Assembly: GCF_016919245.1 (NCBI RefSeq) | Contig: NZ_JAFEJA010000001.1 | Span: 4,789,501-4,853,500 of the forward strand | Reading direction: 5' to 3' | Length of the DNA stretch: 64,000 nt | Source of the DNA: Streptomyces zhihengii | GTDB lineage: Bacteria > Actinomycetota > Actinomycetes > Streptomycetales > Streptomycetaceae | Part shown: positions 8,561 to 15,870 of the stretch, in pieces | Layout of the letters: the number at the start of each line of letters is the position of its first letter | Position numbering within the stretch: position 1 is the stretch's first letter | Notes under the pieces: model-generated | What the model was told of the DNA's origin: nothing | What the model saw: only the letters and a program-made list of their open reading frames with translations | The model's database searches: none | Program-made: the position numbers and the translations under genes

Positions 8561-9635
8561 CGCCGTCGTGCTCGACTGGTACGGCTGCGACCTGCGCACC
8601 GGCCGCATCGTCGAGGACCTCCCCGCCCTGCGCCCCACCGGGGTCCTCTCCCGCCGCCTCGGCGCGCACACGTCGACCGCCTTCGAGCTCGCCCTGGGCG
8701 GTGCGCCGGCCGACTGGGAGGCCGCCACCGCCCCGGGCCGCAGCCTCCTGGTCGCCGTCGACCGGGACACCGACACCCCCGTGTGGCCCGGCATCGTCCT
8801 GACCCGCGACGGCGGCAGCACCCAGACCGTGAACCTCGGCGCCGCGACCCCGGAGGCCTACCTGGAGCGCCGGTACACCGGGGACGTGACGATCGTGCAG
8901 CAGGACCAGGCGGACGCGGCCGCCGCCGCGGTGACGCCGGCGCTCACGCAGGGCCCGCCGTTCGTCCTCGACGCCACGGCGACCGGCACCCTGATGGACT
9001 GGATCGTCATGGACGGCGACGACCGCACCGCCCTGTCCGCGCTCCAAGAGCTGATGGGCCTCGACGGCGGCCCGGAGTGGACGATCGACGTCGCGTGGAA
9101 GGCGGACCGGTCGGGCTTCGACCTGCCGCTGCGGATCGCCTCCCGCATCGGCAGCCAGGCGCCAGCCCCTGAGGGGACGTTCGACTTCCCCGGCTGCATC
9201 TCCTCGTACACGCTCGCCGAGTCGTACGAGGCCGGGAAGGGAGCCACGGTCGTCCAGGCCCGCGGCGAGGGTGAGGGAACCTCCCGCCTGACCAGCGTGC
9301 CGCAGGTCGCCGACCAGCTCGAGGCGCTCGGCTGGCCCCGCTACGTCCACCGGTTCACCCCGGCGACCGGGGTCACCGACCCCGACCAGCTCACCCGGCA
9401 CGCCGCCCAGGCCCTCGCCCTCATGGGCACCGGAGCCCGGGTCTGGACCGTGGACGCCGTCGCCTCCAAGGCGCCGCGCATCGGCCGGGACTGGGCACTC
9501 GGCCACACCGTCCGCATCGACGTCACCACCTCGCCCCGCCACCCCAAAGGCATGGACGTCGTCGCCCGCGCCTGGTCCTGGGAGCTCGACCCCGGAGCGG
9601 ACCGCGTCCGCCCGATCCTCGTCCAGGAGGACTAG
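8550..9635 (+). CDS. phage tail protein, Gp37-like (ReqiPepy6-type) tail-associated protein
   Basis: A 361-residue protein with features of the siphovirus Gp37-like family: an N-terminal strand block (VVLDWYGCDLRTGRIVEDLP), a middle domain with a long acidic helix (DQADAAAAAVTPAL), and a C-terminal block with VRIDVTTSPRHPKGMDVVARAWSW. These proteins form part of the baseplate hub downstream of Dit. It overlaps the gene before it and abuts the next start (TAGATG). Family call is from memory of similar proteins and gene order. Confidence 0.65.
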   Translation: MTSDAVVLDWYGCDLRTGRIVEDLPALRPTGVLSRRLGAHTSTAFELALGGAPADWEAATAPGRSLLVAVDRDTDTPVWPGIVLTRDGGSTQTVNLGAATPEAYLERRYTGDVTIVQQDQADAAAAAVTPALTQGPPFVLDATATGTLMDWIVMDGDDRTALSALQELMGLDGGPEWTIDVAWKADRSGFDLPLRIASRIGSQAPAPEGTFDFPGCISSYTLAESYEAGKGATVVQARGEGEGTSRLTSVPQVADQLEALGWPRYVHRFTPATGVTDPDQLTRHAAQALALMGTGARVWTVDAVASKAPRIGRDWALGHTVRIDVTTSPRHPKGMDVVARAWSWELDPGADRVRPILVQED

Positions 9636-10373
9636 ATGCCCACCCCCGCACACCAGCTCCCCGGCGGCCCGACCGACCTCAACCGGCGCGTCGCCACCCT
9701 GGAACGCGAACTCCGCGAACTGAGGGCCGCCCGCCGCGCCCGCCACACCTCCCTCGACGTCGACGGCTCCCTGCGCCTGGTCGACGCGCAGGGCAACGTC
9801 CTCACCGAGATGACGTCCTCCTTCGACGCCGACCGGCGCGCGGCCGTCGCCGCGTACGAGGAGCGCGGCGACCGCCGGTTCTACGCCGCCCTCGCCGCCG
9901 GCGACCTCGCGTTCGGCATCGACGGCATGCGCCGACAGGACGAGGGGCGCGTCGCCTTCGCCGACCTCGGCGACAGGCTGGAGCTCTACCTGTCCTCCGG
10001 CAGCCGCGAGAGCGCCGCCAGCAGCCTCGTGGTCATGTACTCCGGCACCGCGCCCGGGTCCGGGGACAGCCTCATTGACCTCGTCACCGACCGGGTCGCC
10101 GTGGGCGGGGTGCTCACCGCCGGCAGCATCGCGGTGGGGACCACGACCGTCACGCCGAGCGGGGCGAACATCCCCACGAGCTTTCTCGTGACCGGCCTCA
10201 ACGTCCGGGGCAGCACGTTCCGCGCGTACGTCACCGCGGCGACCGCAGTCCCCGGCGGCGCCGGCGTCACCGGCGTCGGTGCCACCAACGTCACATCAGG
10301 CGGGTTCACCCTCTGGGTCACCCGCGCGAACACAACCCCGACAGCCCTCTACTGGATGGTGATAGGCCAATGA
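9636..10373 (+). CDS. minor tail / fibre protein with N-terminal coiled coil
   Basis: A 245-residue protein. Residues 14-38 form an Arg/Glu/Leu heptad helix (VATLERELRELRAARRAR) that would trimerise; the rest is Gly/Thr/Val-rich and beta-like, ending in TPTALYWMVIGQ. This is the build of a short tail fibre. The start directly follows the previous stop and the end overlaps the next gene (ATGA), so it belongs to the same tail operon. Function in adsorption is inferred. Confidence 0.65.
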   Translation: MPTPAHQLPGGPTDLNRRVATLERELRELRAARRARHTSLDVDGSLRLVDAQGNVLTEMTSSFDADRRAAVAAYEERGDRRFYAALAAGDLAFGIDGMRRQDEGRVAFADLGDRLELYLSSGSRESAASSLVVMYSGTAPGSGDSLIDLVTDRVAVGGVLTAGSIAVGTTTVTPSGANIPTSFLVTGLNVRGSTFRAYVTAATAVPGGAGVTGVGATNVTSGGFTLWVTRANTTPTALYWMVIGQ

Positions 10374-10624
10374 TCAAAGTCAACAAGCCCGCCGACGTCC
10401 CCACCGAGCCGCAGCCGATCGTCTGGCAACCCTACCTGTACTACCGGGTCACCGCCCGCGACGACAACGAGGACTGCGTCAACTACGAGCAGGTGTTCCT
10501 CTGCGAGCCGTTCTATTCCAACGACGGCGCCCCGATCCGCACCCGCGCGGTGTGCGGCCGCTGCGGCCACGACATGACCCTCCTGACCGCCGAGCTCCTG
10601 GTCCCGCAGCCTGAGGTCTCCTGA
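10370..10624 (+). CDS. small phage protein with CxxC motif
   Basis: An 84-residue acidic protein starting in an ATGA overlap with the fibre gene. It has a single CGRCGH motif near the C-terminus plus two further cysteines (DCVNY and FLCEP), which together could bind one metal ion. It is the last gene before a strong hairpin terminator and the endolysin. No family recognised; it may be a small tail accessory protein. Confidence 0.6.
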   Translation: MIKVNKPADVPTEPQPIVWQPYLYYRVTARDDNEDCVNYEQVFLCEPFYSNDGAPIRTRAVCGRCGHDMTLLTAELLVPQPEVS

Positions 10625-10641
10625 CCTCGTCCCCCTCCCAC

Positions 10642-10669
10642 GACGGCCCCGCCCACCGGCGGGGCCGTC
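10642..10669 (+). terminator. perfect 12-bp hairpin terminator
   Basis: GACGGCCCCGCC and its exact complement enclose CACC. There is no T-run, as is common in actinobacteria. It separates the tail operon from the lysis genes. Confidence 0.75.
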
Positions 10670-10689
10670 CGCACATCTGGAGCACACCC

Positions 10690-11610
10690 ATGGCAACACC
10701 CCTGTCCGCGGACAGACTCCTGCAGGCCCTCCGCGCGGAGGGCCTGCGCGTCGTCGAGCACAGGAGCTGGCGGACGAACAACCGCAACCACAAGGGCCCG
10801 TGGGGGCCGGTCGAGGGCGTGATGATCCATCACACCGTCACCTCCGGCGCCCAGGCCACCGTCGATCTCTGCTACAACGGCCACTCGGCCCTGCCCGGCC
10901 CCCTGTGCCATGGCGTCATCGACAAGACCGGCACCGTGCACCTGGTCGGGTACGGGCGCACGAATCACGCCGGACTCGGCGACGACGACGTACTGCGCGC
11001 GGTCATGGCCGAGGGCACCCGCCCTGCCGACAACGAGGCCAACACCGACGGCAACCGGTACTTCTGGGGCTTCGAGTGCGTCAACCTCGGCGACGGCGAG
11101 GACCCCTGGCCCGCCGCCCAGCTCCTCGCCATCGAGCGCGCCTCAGCCGCGGTCATCCGCGCGCAGGGCTGGCGCAGTGCGCGCCGCGCGATCGGGCACG
11201 CCGAGTGGCAGCCCGGCAAGATCGACCCGCGCGGGTTCACCATGGACGCGATGCGCGGCCGGATCGCGACCCGCCTCGGCACCAGCGCGCCCGCGCCGCT
11301 CCCCGCCCCGCAGGCCCCCGTCGTCGACCTCTCCCGGCTCATCACCGCGGCGCGCACCGACCCGGCCCGCTCCGGTACCCCCGTCACCTACACGGGGGTG
11401 CGCACCGTGGAGGCCGCCCTGATCGACGCCGGCCTCCTGGCCAAGGTCTACGGCGATGGGCACTACGGCAGCAGCACGGTGGCCGCCTACGCGAAGTGGC
11501 AGCGCTCCAAGGCCGGCGGCTCCTACACGGGCGCCGCTGCCGACGGCATCCCCGGCCGCGCCAGCCTCGACCGCCTCGCCAAGCGCGCCGGCTTCAAGGT
11601 CGTGGCGTGA
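10690..11610 (+). CDS. endolysin: N-acetylmuramoyl-L-alanine amidase with C-terminal peptidoglycan-binding domain
   Basis: A 306-residue lysin. Residues about 38-190 form an Amidase_2/PGRP-type catalytic domain: VMIHHT with His47 as a likely zinc ligand, then NHAG, and IGHAEWQPGKIDPRGF with the second ligand. A Pro/Ala linker (about 197-212) leads to a C-terminal peptidoglycan-binding domain with the pattern YGDGHYGSSTVAAYAKWQ. It should cleave the amide bond between muramic acid and the stem peptide at the end of the lytic cycle. It is followed by three small membrane proteins that probably open the membrane. No signal peptide, so it depends on a holin. Confidence 0.92.
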   Translation: MATPLSADRLLQALRAEGLRVVEHRSWRTNNRNHKGPWGPVEGVMIHHTVTSGAQATVDLCYNGHSALPGPLCHGVIDKTGTVHLVGYGRTNHAGLGDDDVLRAVMAEGTRPADNEANTDGNRYFWGFECVNLGDGEDPWPAAQLLAIERASAAVIRAQGWRSARRAIGHAEWQPGKIDPRGFTMDAMRGRIATRLGTSAPAPLPAPQAPVVDLSRLITAARTDPARSGTPVTYTGVRTVEAALIDAGLLAKVYGDGHYGSSTVAAYAKWQRSKAGGSYTGAAADGIPGRASLDRLAKRAGFKVVA

Positions 11611-11699
11611 GAGAGCGCCTGATCTGCCCCAACTGCCTCGCCCCCCGCTGGTCGCCCGGACACATGCTGCGCGTCGCCATCGGCATCTGCAAGCCCTGA
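11607..11699 (+). CDS. 30-residue CxxC mini-protein downstream of endolysin
   Basis: A GTG overlaps the endolysin stop (GTGA) and opens a 30-codon frame with a CPNC motif near its start, a third cysteine near the end (GICKP) and a final TGA. The coupling is typical of real translation in this cluster, and tiny zinc-knuckle proteins are common in actinophages. The short length means that chance cannot be excluded. Confidence 0.4.
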   Translation: MRERLICPNCLAPRWSPGHMLRVAIGICKP

Positions 11700-11701
11700 C
11701 A

Positions 11702-11726
11702 TCCGGCCGCCACTCCGGCGGCCGGA
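11702..11726 (+). terminator. 10-bp hairpin terminator
   Basis: TCCGGCCGCC and GGCGGCCGGA enclose ACTCC, between the endolysin and the first membrane protein gene. Confidence 0.65.
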
Positions 11727-11751
11727 CCCGTCTCACGGAAGGAGCGGGCCC

Positions 11752-12066
11752 ATGGCCACCTCCCTGTACGTCTCCGTCATGCGCACCGTCGTGCCGCTCG
11801 TCGCCGGGTGGCTCATCACCACGGGTGCCCGCGCGGGCCTCGAGCTCGACGGCGAGCGCACCGTCACCCTGGTCCTGGCGGGCTGCACGGCCGTCTACTA
11901 CGTGGTGTTCCGCTGTCTGGAGATAGCCGGGCAGCGGGCCCGCGGCACCGCGCTGCAGACCGTCGCCGGACTGTTCCTCGGGTGGGCCCGCCCGCCGGAG
12001 TACCCGGCCAAGCCTGCCCTGCCCCCGGTCACCGGCGATGCCTACCGTGGGCAGGCGAACGGCTGA
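11752..12066 (+). CDS. putative holin
   Basis: A 104-residue protein starting behind GGAAGGAGC. It has two likely membrane helices (about residues 8-25 and 38-58, VTLVLAGCTAVYYVVF) and a hydrophilic C-terminal tail, the build of a small phage holin. It directly follows the endolysin gene, where holins usually lie, and its stop overlaps the start of another membrane protein gene. A holin would open the membrane and let the signal-less amidase reach the wall. Sequence alone cannot tell it from an antiholin. Confidence 0.7.
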   Translation: MATSLYVSVMRTVVPLVAGWLITTGARAGLELDGERTVTLVLAGCTAVYYVVFRCLEIAGQRARGTALQTVAGLFLGWARPPEYPAKPALPPVTGDAYRGQANG

Positions 12067-12539
12067 TGCGGGCCCTGTTGCAGCGCGTGGGCCACCGCCT
12101 CGGCTATCGCGGCATGGCCCTCCTGGTGTGCGGCATCGCGTGGCTCAACTGGGGGTTGGGCCTCCTGATGGATCCGCGGTACGGAACGGTCCGCGGAGCG
12201 TCCGCGCTCACCGCGGTGGCGCCCATGCCCGTCTGGGCCTGGGCCTGGATCGGGACCGGTGTCCTGTCCTGCTCCGCCGCCGTCCTGCCGAGCTCACGGG
12301 ACTGGTGGGGCTGGGCCGCCGCCACCGCGATGCCCGTCGTCTGGGCCGCCGCCTACACCAGCGCCCGCGCCCTGGGCGAGTTCCCGCAAGGGCTCACCTC
12401 GGGACTCACCTGGCTGGCGTCCCCTGCGCTGGCACTGATCGTCGCCGCCTCCACCCGGCGGCTCGTACACCTGCGGCGGGAGGTGGCGACACTGCGACGC
12501 ACCGTCGTCCCGCCGGCAGCACGAGGGGACGGCCCATGA
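12066..12539 (+). CDS. four-helix phage membrane protein
   Basis: A 157-residue protein whose ATG overlaps the stop of the putative holin (TGATG). It has about four hydrophobic segments (residues 16-35, 58-78, 85-100, 112-130), rich in Trp and Ala, then a basic C-terminal helix (RRLVHLRREVATLRRTV). It is translationally coupled on both sides to other small membrane proteins. It could be a second holin component or a superinfection-exclusion protein; no family is recognised. Confidence 0.6.
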   Translation: MRALLQRVGHRLGYRGMALLVCGIAWLNWGLGLLMDPRYGTVRGASALTAVAPMPVWAWAWIGTGVLSCSAAVLPSSRDWWGWAAATAMPVVWAAAYTSARALGEFPQGLTSGLTWLASPALALIVAASTRRLVHLRREVATLRRTVVPPAARGDGP

Positions 12540-12886
12540 ACGAAAACACCCTGTACGGTCTGGCGAGTCTGATCATCGGCGGAGGGTTCTCCGTCATCGT
12601 GGCCATGGTGTCGAGGCCGCGGCCGGCGGCTGCGGAGGTGACGGCGGAGCAGCCCGAGGGCAGCCTGTCGACCATCGCGGACATCGCCTCCGTCGTCGCC
12701 GCGCAGGGTAAGAGGATCAACGAGTTGGAGGCCGGGCAGGACGCGGCCCGTGAACGCGAGGCCGGGCAGGACCGCGTCATCCGCGCGCTCCGGCGGTACG
12801 TCATCGTCCTGCAGGAGACGATCCGCGGCTCCGGCATACCCGTGCCCGATCCAACTCCCGACGACGCCCCCCTGATACAGCAGTGA
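12536..12886 (+). CDS. single-pass coiled-coil membrane protein of the lysis cassette
   Basis: A 116-residue protein starting in an ATGA overlap. One N-terminal membrane segment (residues about 7-26, LASLIIGGGFSVIVAMV) is followed by an acidic linker and a charged helix (QGKRINELEAGQDAAREREA) likely to form a coiled coil. This resembles small holin-associated or spanin-like proteins. It is the last gene before a large hairpin terminator. Confidence 0.6.
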   Translation: MNENTLYGLASLIIGGGFSVIVAMVSRPRPAAAEVTAEQPEGSLSTIADIASVVAAQGKRINELEAGQDAAREREAGQDRVIRALRRYVIVLQETIRGSGIPVPDPTPDDAPLIQQ

Positions 12887-12889
12887 CAA

Positions 12890-12924
12890 CGCCCCCGCCC
12901 CGGCTACGGCCGGCGGCGGGGGCG
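12890..12924 (+). terminator. long GC-rich hairpin terminator after lysis genes
   Basis: CGCCCCCGCC pairs with GGCGGGGGCG, with an inner CCGGC/GCCGG stem and a TACG tip, right after the last lysis gene. Confidence 0.7.
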
Positions 12925-12980
12925 CTCTCTGCGTTTCGCCTCCGGGCCCCGGGCCGCGCGCTACTCTGAGGGCTGATGCG

Positions 12981-13007
12981 AGACCCCGGGCCCGACACCC
13001 GGGGTCT
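12981..13007. terminator. perfect 10-bp inverted repeat (terminator-like)
   Basis: AGACCCCGGG and CCCGGGGTCT enclose CCCGACA. It lies in the gap before the small gene at 13042 and may be a second terminator or a leader hairpin. Confidence 0.5.
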
Positions 13008-13041
13008 CCGTCATGTCGGGCCCCGGGGCTACGATCCGCGG

Positions 13042-13290
13042 ATGCGCACCTACGACATCACGTTCCGAGTCCTGCCCGCCGGCGTTGGGCCGGACGACTA
13101 TGAGCCGGCCGACCTCGAGGAGCGGACCGAGCGGTGCACGTTCCCCGACCCGGGCCCGGATGACACCTACGAGCTCAACGGCGAAACGCGCGAGTACGGG
13201 CCGCACCACGCCCACCAGGTCTCAGCCATCAAGGCCACCCTCGACGAGGGCCAGGAGCCGCTCATCATCCGGACCCGGCTCGTCGACTAG
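13042..13290 (+). CDS. small acidic hypothetical protein
   Basis: An 82-residue acidic protein (start MRTYDITFRVLPAG) with the ATG at 13042 chosen because the longer frame upstream runs through a terminator hairpin. There is one cysteine and no membrane segment. Its stop overlaps the 3' end of the convergent XRE gene by four bases. It sits outside the tail and lysis operons and could be an accessory prophage gene. No family recognised. Confidence 0.5.
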   Translation: MRTYDITFRVLPAGVGPDDYEPADLEERTERCTFPDPGPDDTYELNGETREYGPHHAHQVSAIKATLDEGQEPLIIRTRLVD

Positions 13291-14327
13291 GACCGGCGCT
13301 CGGCCTCGGCCAGGCGCTGCTCGTAGTGGGCGCGGTCGCGCGGGTACCCGTCGAGCTCGGGCAACACCTCGCGGAACATGGCGGCCGCCTCGTCCCAACG
13401 GTGGCAGGCCGCGGCCGCGTCAGCAGCCTGCAGCCGCGCCCTGGTTGGCGTGAGCCAGTACAGCCAGCCCGGGCGGTCCGCCTCGTCCTCGGAGGCCAGG
13501 GCCAGTGCCAGGGCGCGATCGGACAGACGCCGCGCACGGTCCCGCTCGCCGAGAGCGGCGGCCGCCATGCATGCCTGATGCGTGGCCGCCGACTCCGCGA
13601 CGGAGGACAGCGGCCCGGGGAGCGCCCGGGCCGCCTCGGCCGTGCGCAGGGCCCGGATGGGGTCGCCAGCGCGCAGCGAGTACCAGGACCGGACGCGGTA
13701 CGCCCATGACGACATGTCGACGTGCCCGCCGTCGACCGCCCAGCCGTGCGCCGTGTCGATCCATGCCAGGGCCGGGCCTGTGCGCTGCTCCTGCCAGGCC
13801 ACCCAGGACAGCCAGTGCGCGTGCTCGGCCGCCAGGAGCATCAGCCGGTCCGCGGCCGCGCCACTCGTCGACGGGATCAGAGCGGTCACGGCGTCGAGCT
13901 GGGCACGGACCACGGGCCACAGCGCGCGGCCGCCCACCTCGTCCTCGGCACGCCGGTGCTGAGCGAGGACGTCACCGATCCACTCGGCGGTGCGGAGATC
14001 GGTGCGGCCGGTCGCGTGCCCGTGCGCGATGCGTTCGCGGAGGGCGGCGGGCGGATCCCAGGTGCTCGGCTGGTCTTGTGTCATGCCTGTCAGTTCGCTC
14101 GGCACCTGCAGCCCCTTGGCTAGGCGGGCCATGAGGTCGGCGGACGTCACCCGTCGGCGGCCCGACTCGATAGCGGAGATGTGCGGCTGTGCGACGCCTG
14201 TGAGTATCTGCAGGTGTCGCTGCGAGATGCCGGCGGCCCTCCGGTATTCGCGGAGGATCTCGCCCCAGTCGCCACGCACCCAGGCAGCGCGCAGCCTGAC
14301 GTCTGTCCACAGTGCCCGACCACTCAT
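13287..14327 (-). CDS. XRE-family regulator with TPR-like sensor domain
   Basis: A 346-residue protein. The ATG at 14327 is used because the upstream frame has no similarity to a regulator. Residues about 18-75 form a Cro/C1 helix-turn-helix (LREYRRAAGISQRHLQILTG, then PHISAIESGRRRV). The rest, about 100-346, is all-helical with repeated Ala/Leu/Trp pairs, like the tetratricopeptide regions of Streptomyces XRE regulators. It is divergent from a DUF6415-like gene, and a 17-base palindrome lies between them. It probably represses the divergent gene; a role in prophage control is possible. Confidence 0.8.
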   Translation of the reverse strand: MSGRALWTDVRLRAAWVRGDWGEILREYRRAAGISQRHLQILTGVAQPHISAIESGRRRVTSADLMARLAKGLQVPSELTGMTQDQPSTWDPPAALRERIAHGHATGRTDLRTAEWIGDVLAQHRRAEDEVGGRALWPVVRAQLDAVTALIPSTSGAAADRLMLLAAEHAHWLSWVAWQEQRTGPALAWIDTAHGWAVDGGHVDMSSWAYRVRSWYSLRAGDPIRALRTAEAARALPGPLSSVAESAATHQACMAAAALGERDRARRLSDRALALALASEDEADRPGWLYWLTPTRARLQAADAAAACHRWDEAAAMFREVLPELDGYPRDRAHYEQRLAEAERRS

Positions 14328-14348
14328 GCCAGGACGATACGCCCGGGC

Positions 14349-14365
14349 GATACACAGTGTGTATC
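14349..14365. promoter_or_regulatory. 17-base palindrome, putative XRE operator
   Basis: GATACACA-G-TGTGTATC is a perfect inverted repeat in the divergent promoter region, 22 bases from the XRE start and 66 bases from the other gene. An extra CGATAC half-site lies just to its left. The regulator encoded next to it is the obvious candidate. Confidence 0.65.
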
Positions 14366-14430
14366 GGATCCGGCACACCCTGCTGGCACTCTGGCCTTTC
14401 GTCCACACCGAGTCGGGTCGGGAGAGACCA

Positions 14431-14817
14431 ATGAGCAGCCAGGTAAGCCCTGCGTCCGTTACTACAGACGCCACGCCGCCGGACCTCGCGACGATGCGGG
14501 AGACCGGGCGCCGGGTGCATGCCCTCGACGGGCCGCCGCCGGCCGCGGACCTGGCCGTGCTGCTGGACACGCTTCGCGGCCACGTCCAGCTCCTCGTCCC
14601 CGACATCCGGGCCCTCATCCGCGCCGCGCCCGCCGGTGACTACGCGGCCGCCGTGGCCCTGGTCGGCGTAGACGAGGCATGGCGCCGGCTGAACACACCG
14701 CCGGGATTCGGCACCTACGCGGCGTACCGGCACGCCCGCAAGGTCGCGTTGTCCGTGCTGTCGCTCTGCGACCACTGGGAGAACCTGGCCCGCCCGGGCG
14801 CCGCCGCAGCACATTGA
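14431..14817 (+). CDS. DUF6415-like protein, divergent from XRE regulator
   Basis: A 128-residue protein starting at ATG 14431 behind GGAGAGA. It is helical, with a central stretch LRGHVQLLVPDIRALIRAAP and a C-terminal pattern HARKVALSVLSLCDHWENL that I associate with the DUF6415 family of Streptomyces. These genes are frequently paired with XRE regulators. No catalytic residues or membrane segments are evident. The biochemical role is unknown. Confidence 0.6.
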   Translation: MSSQVSPASVTTDATPPDLATMRETGRRVHALDGPPPAADLAVLLDTLRGHVQLLVPDIRALIRAAPAGDYAAAVALVGVDEAWRRLNTPPGFGTYAAYRHARKVALSVLSLCDHWENLARPGAAAAH

Positions 14818-15068
14818 CCAGCGCTCAGGTGCAGCTGATCTACGAACGGATCGGCCGCCAGTACGACCGGACACCCTGCAGGGAATGCCACGGCACCCAG
14901 ACGATGGCCGTCCTCATGGGGGACAGAATCATCGTCACCTGCGAGGCCTGCGGTGGCGCGACGCCCAGGAGGCGGCTAGCCCCGGACGACTACCCCAGCA
15001 GTGCCTCGACCGCCCGGAGGGCTACTCACTCGGGTGAGGGGGATCGCCTAGGAGGTCGGGCCAGGTGA
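14814..15068 (+). CDS. small zinc-ribbon protein
   Basis: An 84-residue ORF. A TTG at 14814 overlaps the stop of the previous gene; GTG at 14829 is an alternative. It has two CxxC pairs (CRECHG and CEACGG) about 30 residues apart, which should bind one zinc ion. The end overlaps the 3' end of the convergent XRE gene by 47 bases. Coupling to the preceding gene suggests a common role, unknown. Confidence 0.5.
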   Translation: MTSAQVQLIYERIGRQYDRTPCRECHGTQTMAVLMGDRIIVTCEACGGATPRRRLAPDDYPSSASTARRATHSGEGDRLGGRAR

Positions 15069-15282
15069 CCTCGAGCGCCTGGGCGAGTAGAACGAGATCC
15101 AGGTGTCCGGGGTCGCGCTCGCCGAGCTCCCATCGAATGATGCTGCGCCGCTCGACGAGGGCCCGCTCCGCGAGCTGCTCCTGGGAGAGGCCAGCAGCCT
15201 GCCGCAGTAACGCGAGGCGATGTCCAAACGCAGCGCGGCGGGCGAGGATCCACGGCGGGCGAGGGTAGCGACGGGAAGGCAC
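15022..15282 (-). CDS. small XRE-family regulator with a TTA codon
   Basis: An 86-residue single-domain Cro/C1 helix-turn-helix protein: RLALLRQAAGLSQEQLAERA (residues about 22-41), then RRSIIRWELGERDP as recognition helix and turn. Leu25 is encoded by TTA (bases 15208-15210), a rare codon in Streptomyces that makes translation depend on the bldA tRNA. It lies at the tRNA-side end of the prophage region, and the sequence before it is rich in inverted repeats. It could be an excision or immunity regulator; its targets are unknown. Confidence 0.75.
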   Translation of the reverse strand: MPSRRYPRPPWILARRAAFGHRLALLRQAAGLSQEQLAERALVERRSIIRWELGERDPGHLDLVLLAQALEVTWPDLLGDPPHPSE

Positions 15283-15503
15283 TCGACAGACGCTTGATCG
15301 AGATCGATCATGTGTCAGTACCTAAGTGGTCACAGTCGATGATCCAGGGCTATGGCATATGCATGAGCCATGCCTCGCTGTATGGTGCAGCGAATAGAAC
15401 ACCTGTTCACACCTTCGAGTGAACCGGCGCTTGACTTCCATTCCTCTGGGGATGGGGGAGGTGTGTCGGGGTACGAGGCGGCACCTCCGTTCCCGGCACT
15501 AGG

Positions 15504-15534
15504 GCGACCCCCGGCAGCGCACGCCGGGGGTCGC
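15504..15534. terminator. perfect 12-bp hairpin terminator
   Basis: GCGACCCCCGGC and its exact complement enclose AGCGCAC; a pyrimidine-rich tail (TTCTAACTCC) follows on the + strand. Confidence 0.65.
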
Positions 15535-15646
15535 TTCTAACTCCATCCCCCCGCCATGATCATTTGGGAGGAATTTGGGAGCCGCGCTCCCTGACCCATA
15601 GTGTCATCAGTGCGACTGAGACTGTTGCGGTTGCGACTCTCACGTG

Positions 15647-15685
15647 AGAGGCCAGGTCCGGGATCAGCGTCCCGACCTGGCCTCT
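15647..15685. terminator. hairpin downstream of tRNA-Arg
   Basis: AGAGGCCAGGT and ACCTGGCCTCT form 11 pairs and continue inward (CGGGA/TCCCG) with a one-base offset. It lies just downstream of the tRNA on the - strand and probably ends its transcript. Confidence 0.6.
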
Positions 15686-15710
15686 TCTCTCGTTCACACC
15701 TGGTGAACAG

Positions 15711-15786
15711 TGGTGCCCCCGGCAGGATTCGAACCTGCGACACCCGCTTTAGGAGAGCGGTGCTCTATCCCCTGAGCTACGAAGGC
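15711..15786 (-). tRNA. tRNA-Arg (anticodon CCU), CCA encoded
   Basis: The reverse strand folds as a tRNA: acceptor GCCTTCG with CGGGGGC, D-arm GCTC...GAGC, anticodon stem CCGCT/AGCGG with loop CTCCTAA giving anticodon CCU, T-arm GCAGG-TTCGAAT-CCTGC, discriminator A and an encoded CCA. It reads AGG. Its 3' end faces the prophage genes, the orientation expected when a phage integrates into the 3' end of a tRNA gene. The opposite attachment site is outside the window. Confidence 0.95.
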
Positions 15787-15870
15787 GGGGCGGCCGTGTG
15801 CCCGGGTGGGACGGGCCGCCGCGGACAGTGTAGCGGGTGGGGTGGGGGCGGGCGGGTGGTGATCGGGGGG

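Larger units (their letters stand above)
15283..15713. other. prophage-end intergenic region with clustered repeats
   Basis: No convincing gene. The region is less GC-rich than its surroundings and holds many symmetric sequences: ATGGC...GCCAT (15352-15371), GAACA-CC-TGTTC (15397-15408), GTTCAC...GTGAAC at both 15405-15424 and 15692-15708, two ATTTGGGAG copies 11 bases apart (15562, 15573), the palindrome CTCTCACGTGAGAG (15637-15650) and two terminator hairpins. Repeats beside the 3' end of a tRNA are what integrase and excisionase binding sites look like; this is inference. Confidence 0.5.

Noticed and set aside
1..12886. Contractile tail or phage-like injection system
   Set aside because: No sheath, baseplate wedge or AAA+ gene; tape measure, Dit and Gp37-like genes fit a long flexible siphovirus tail.
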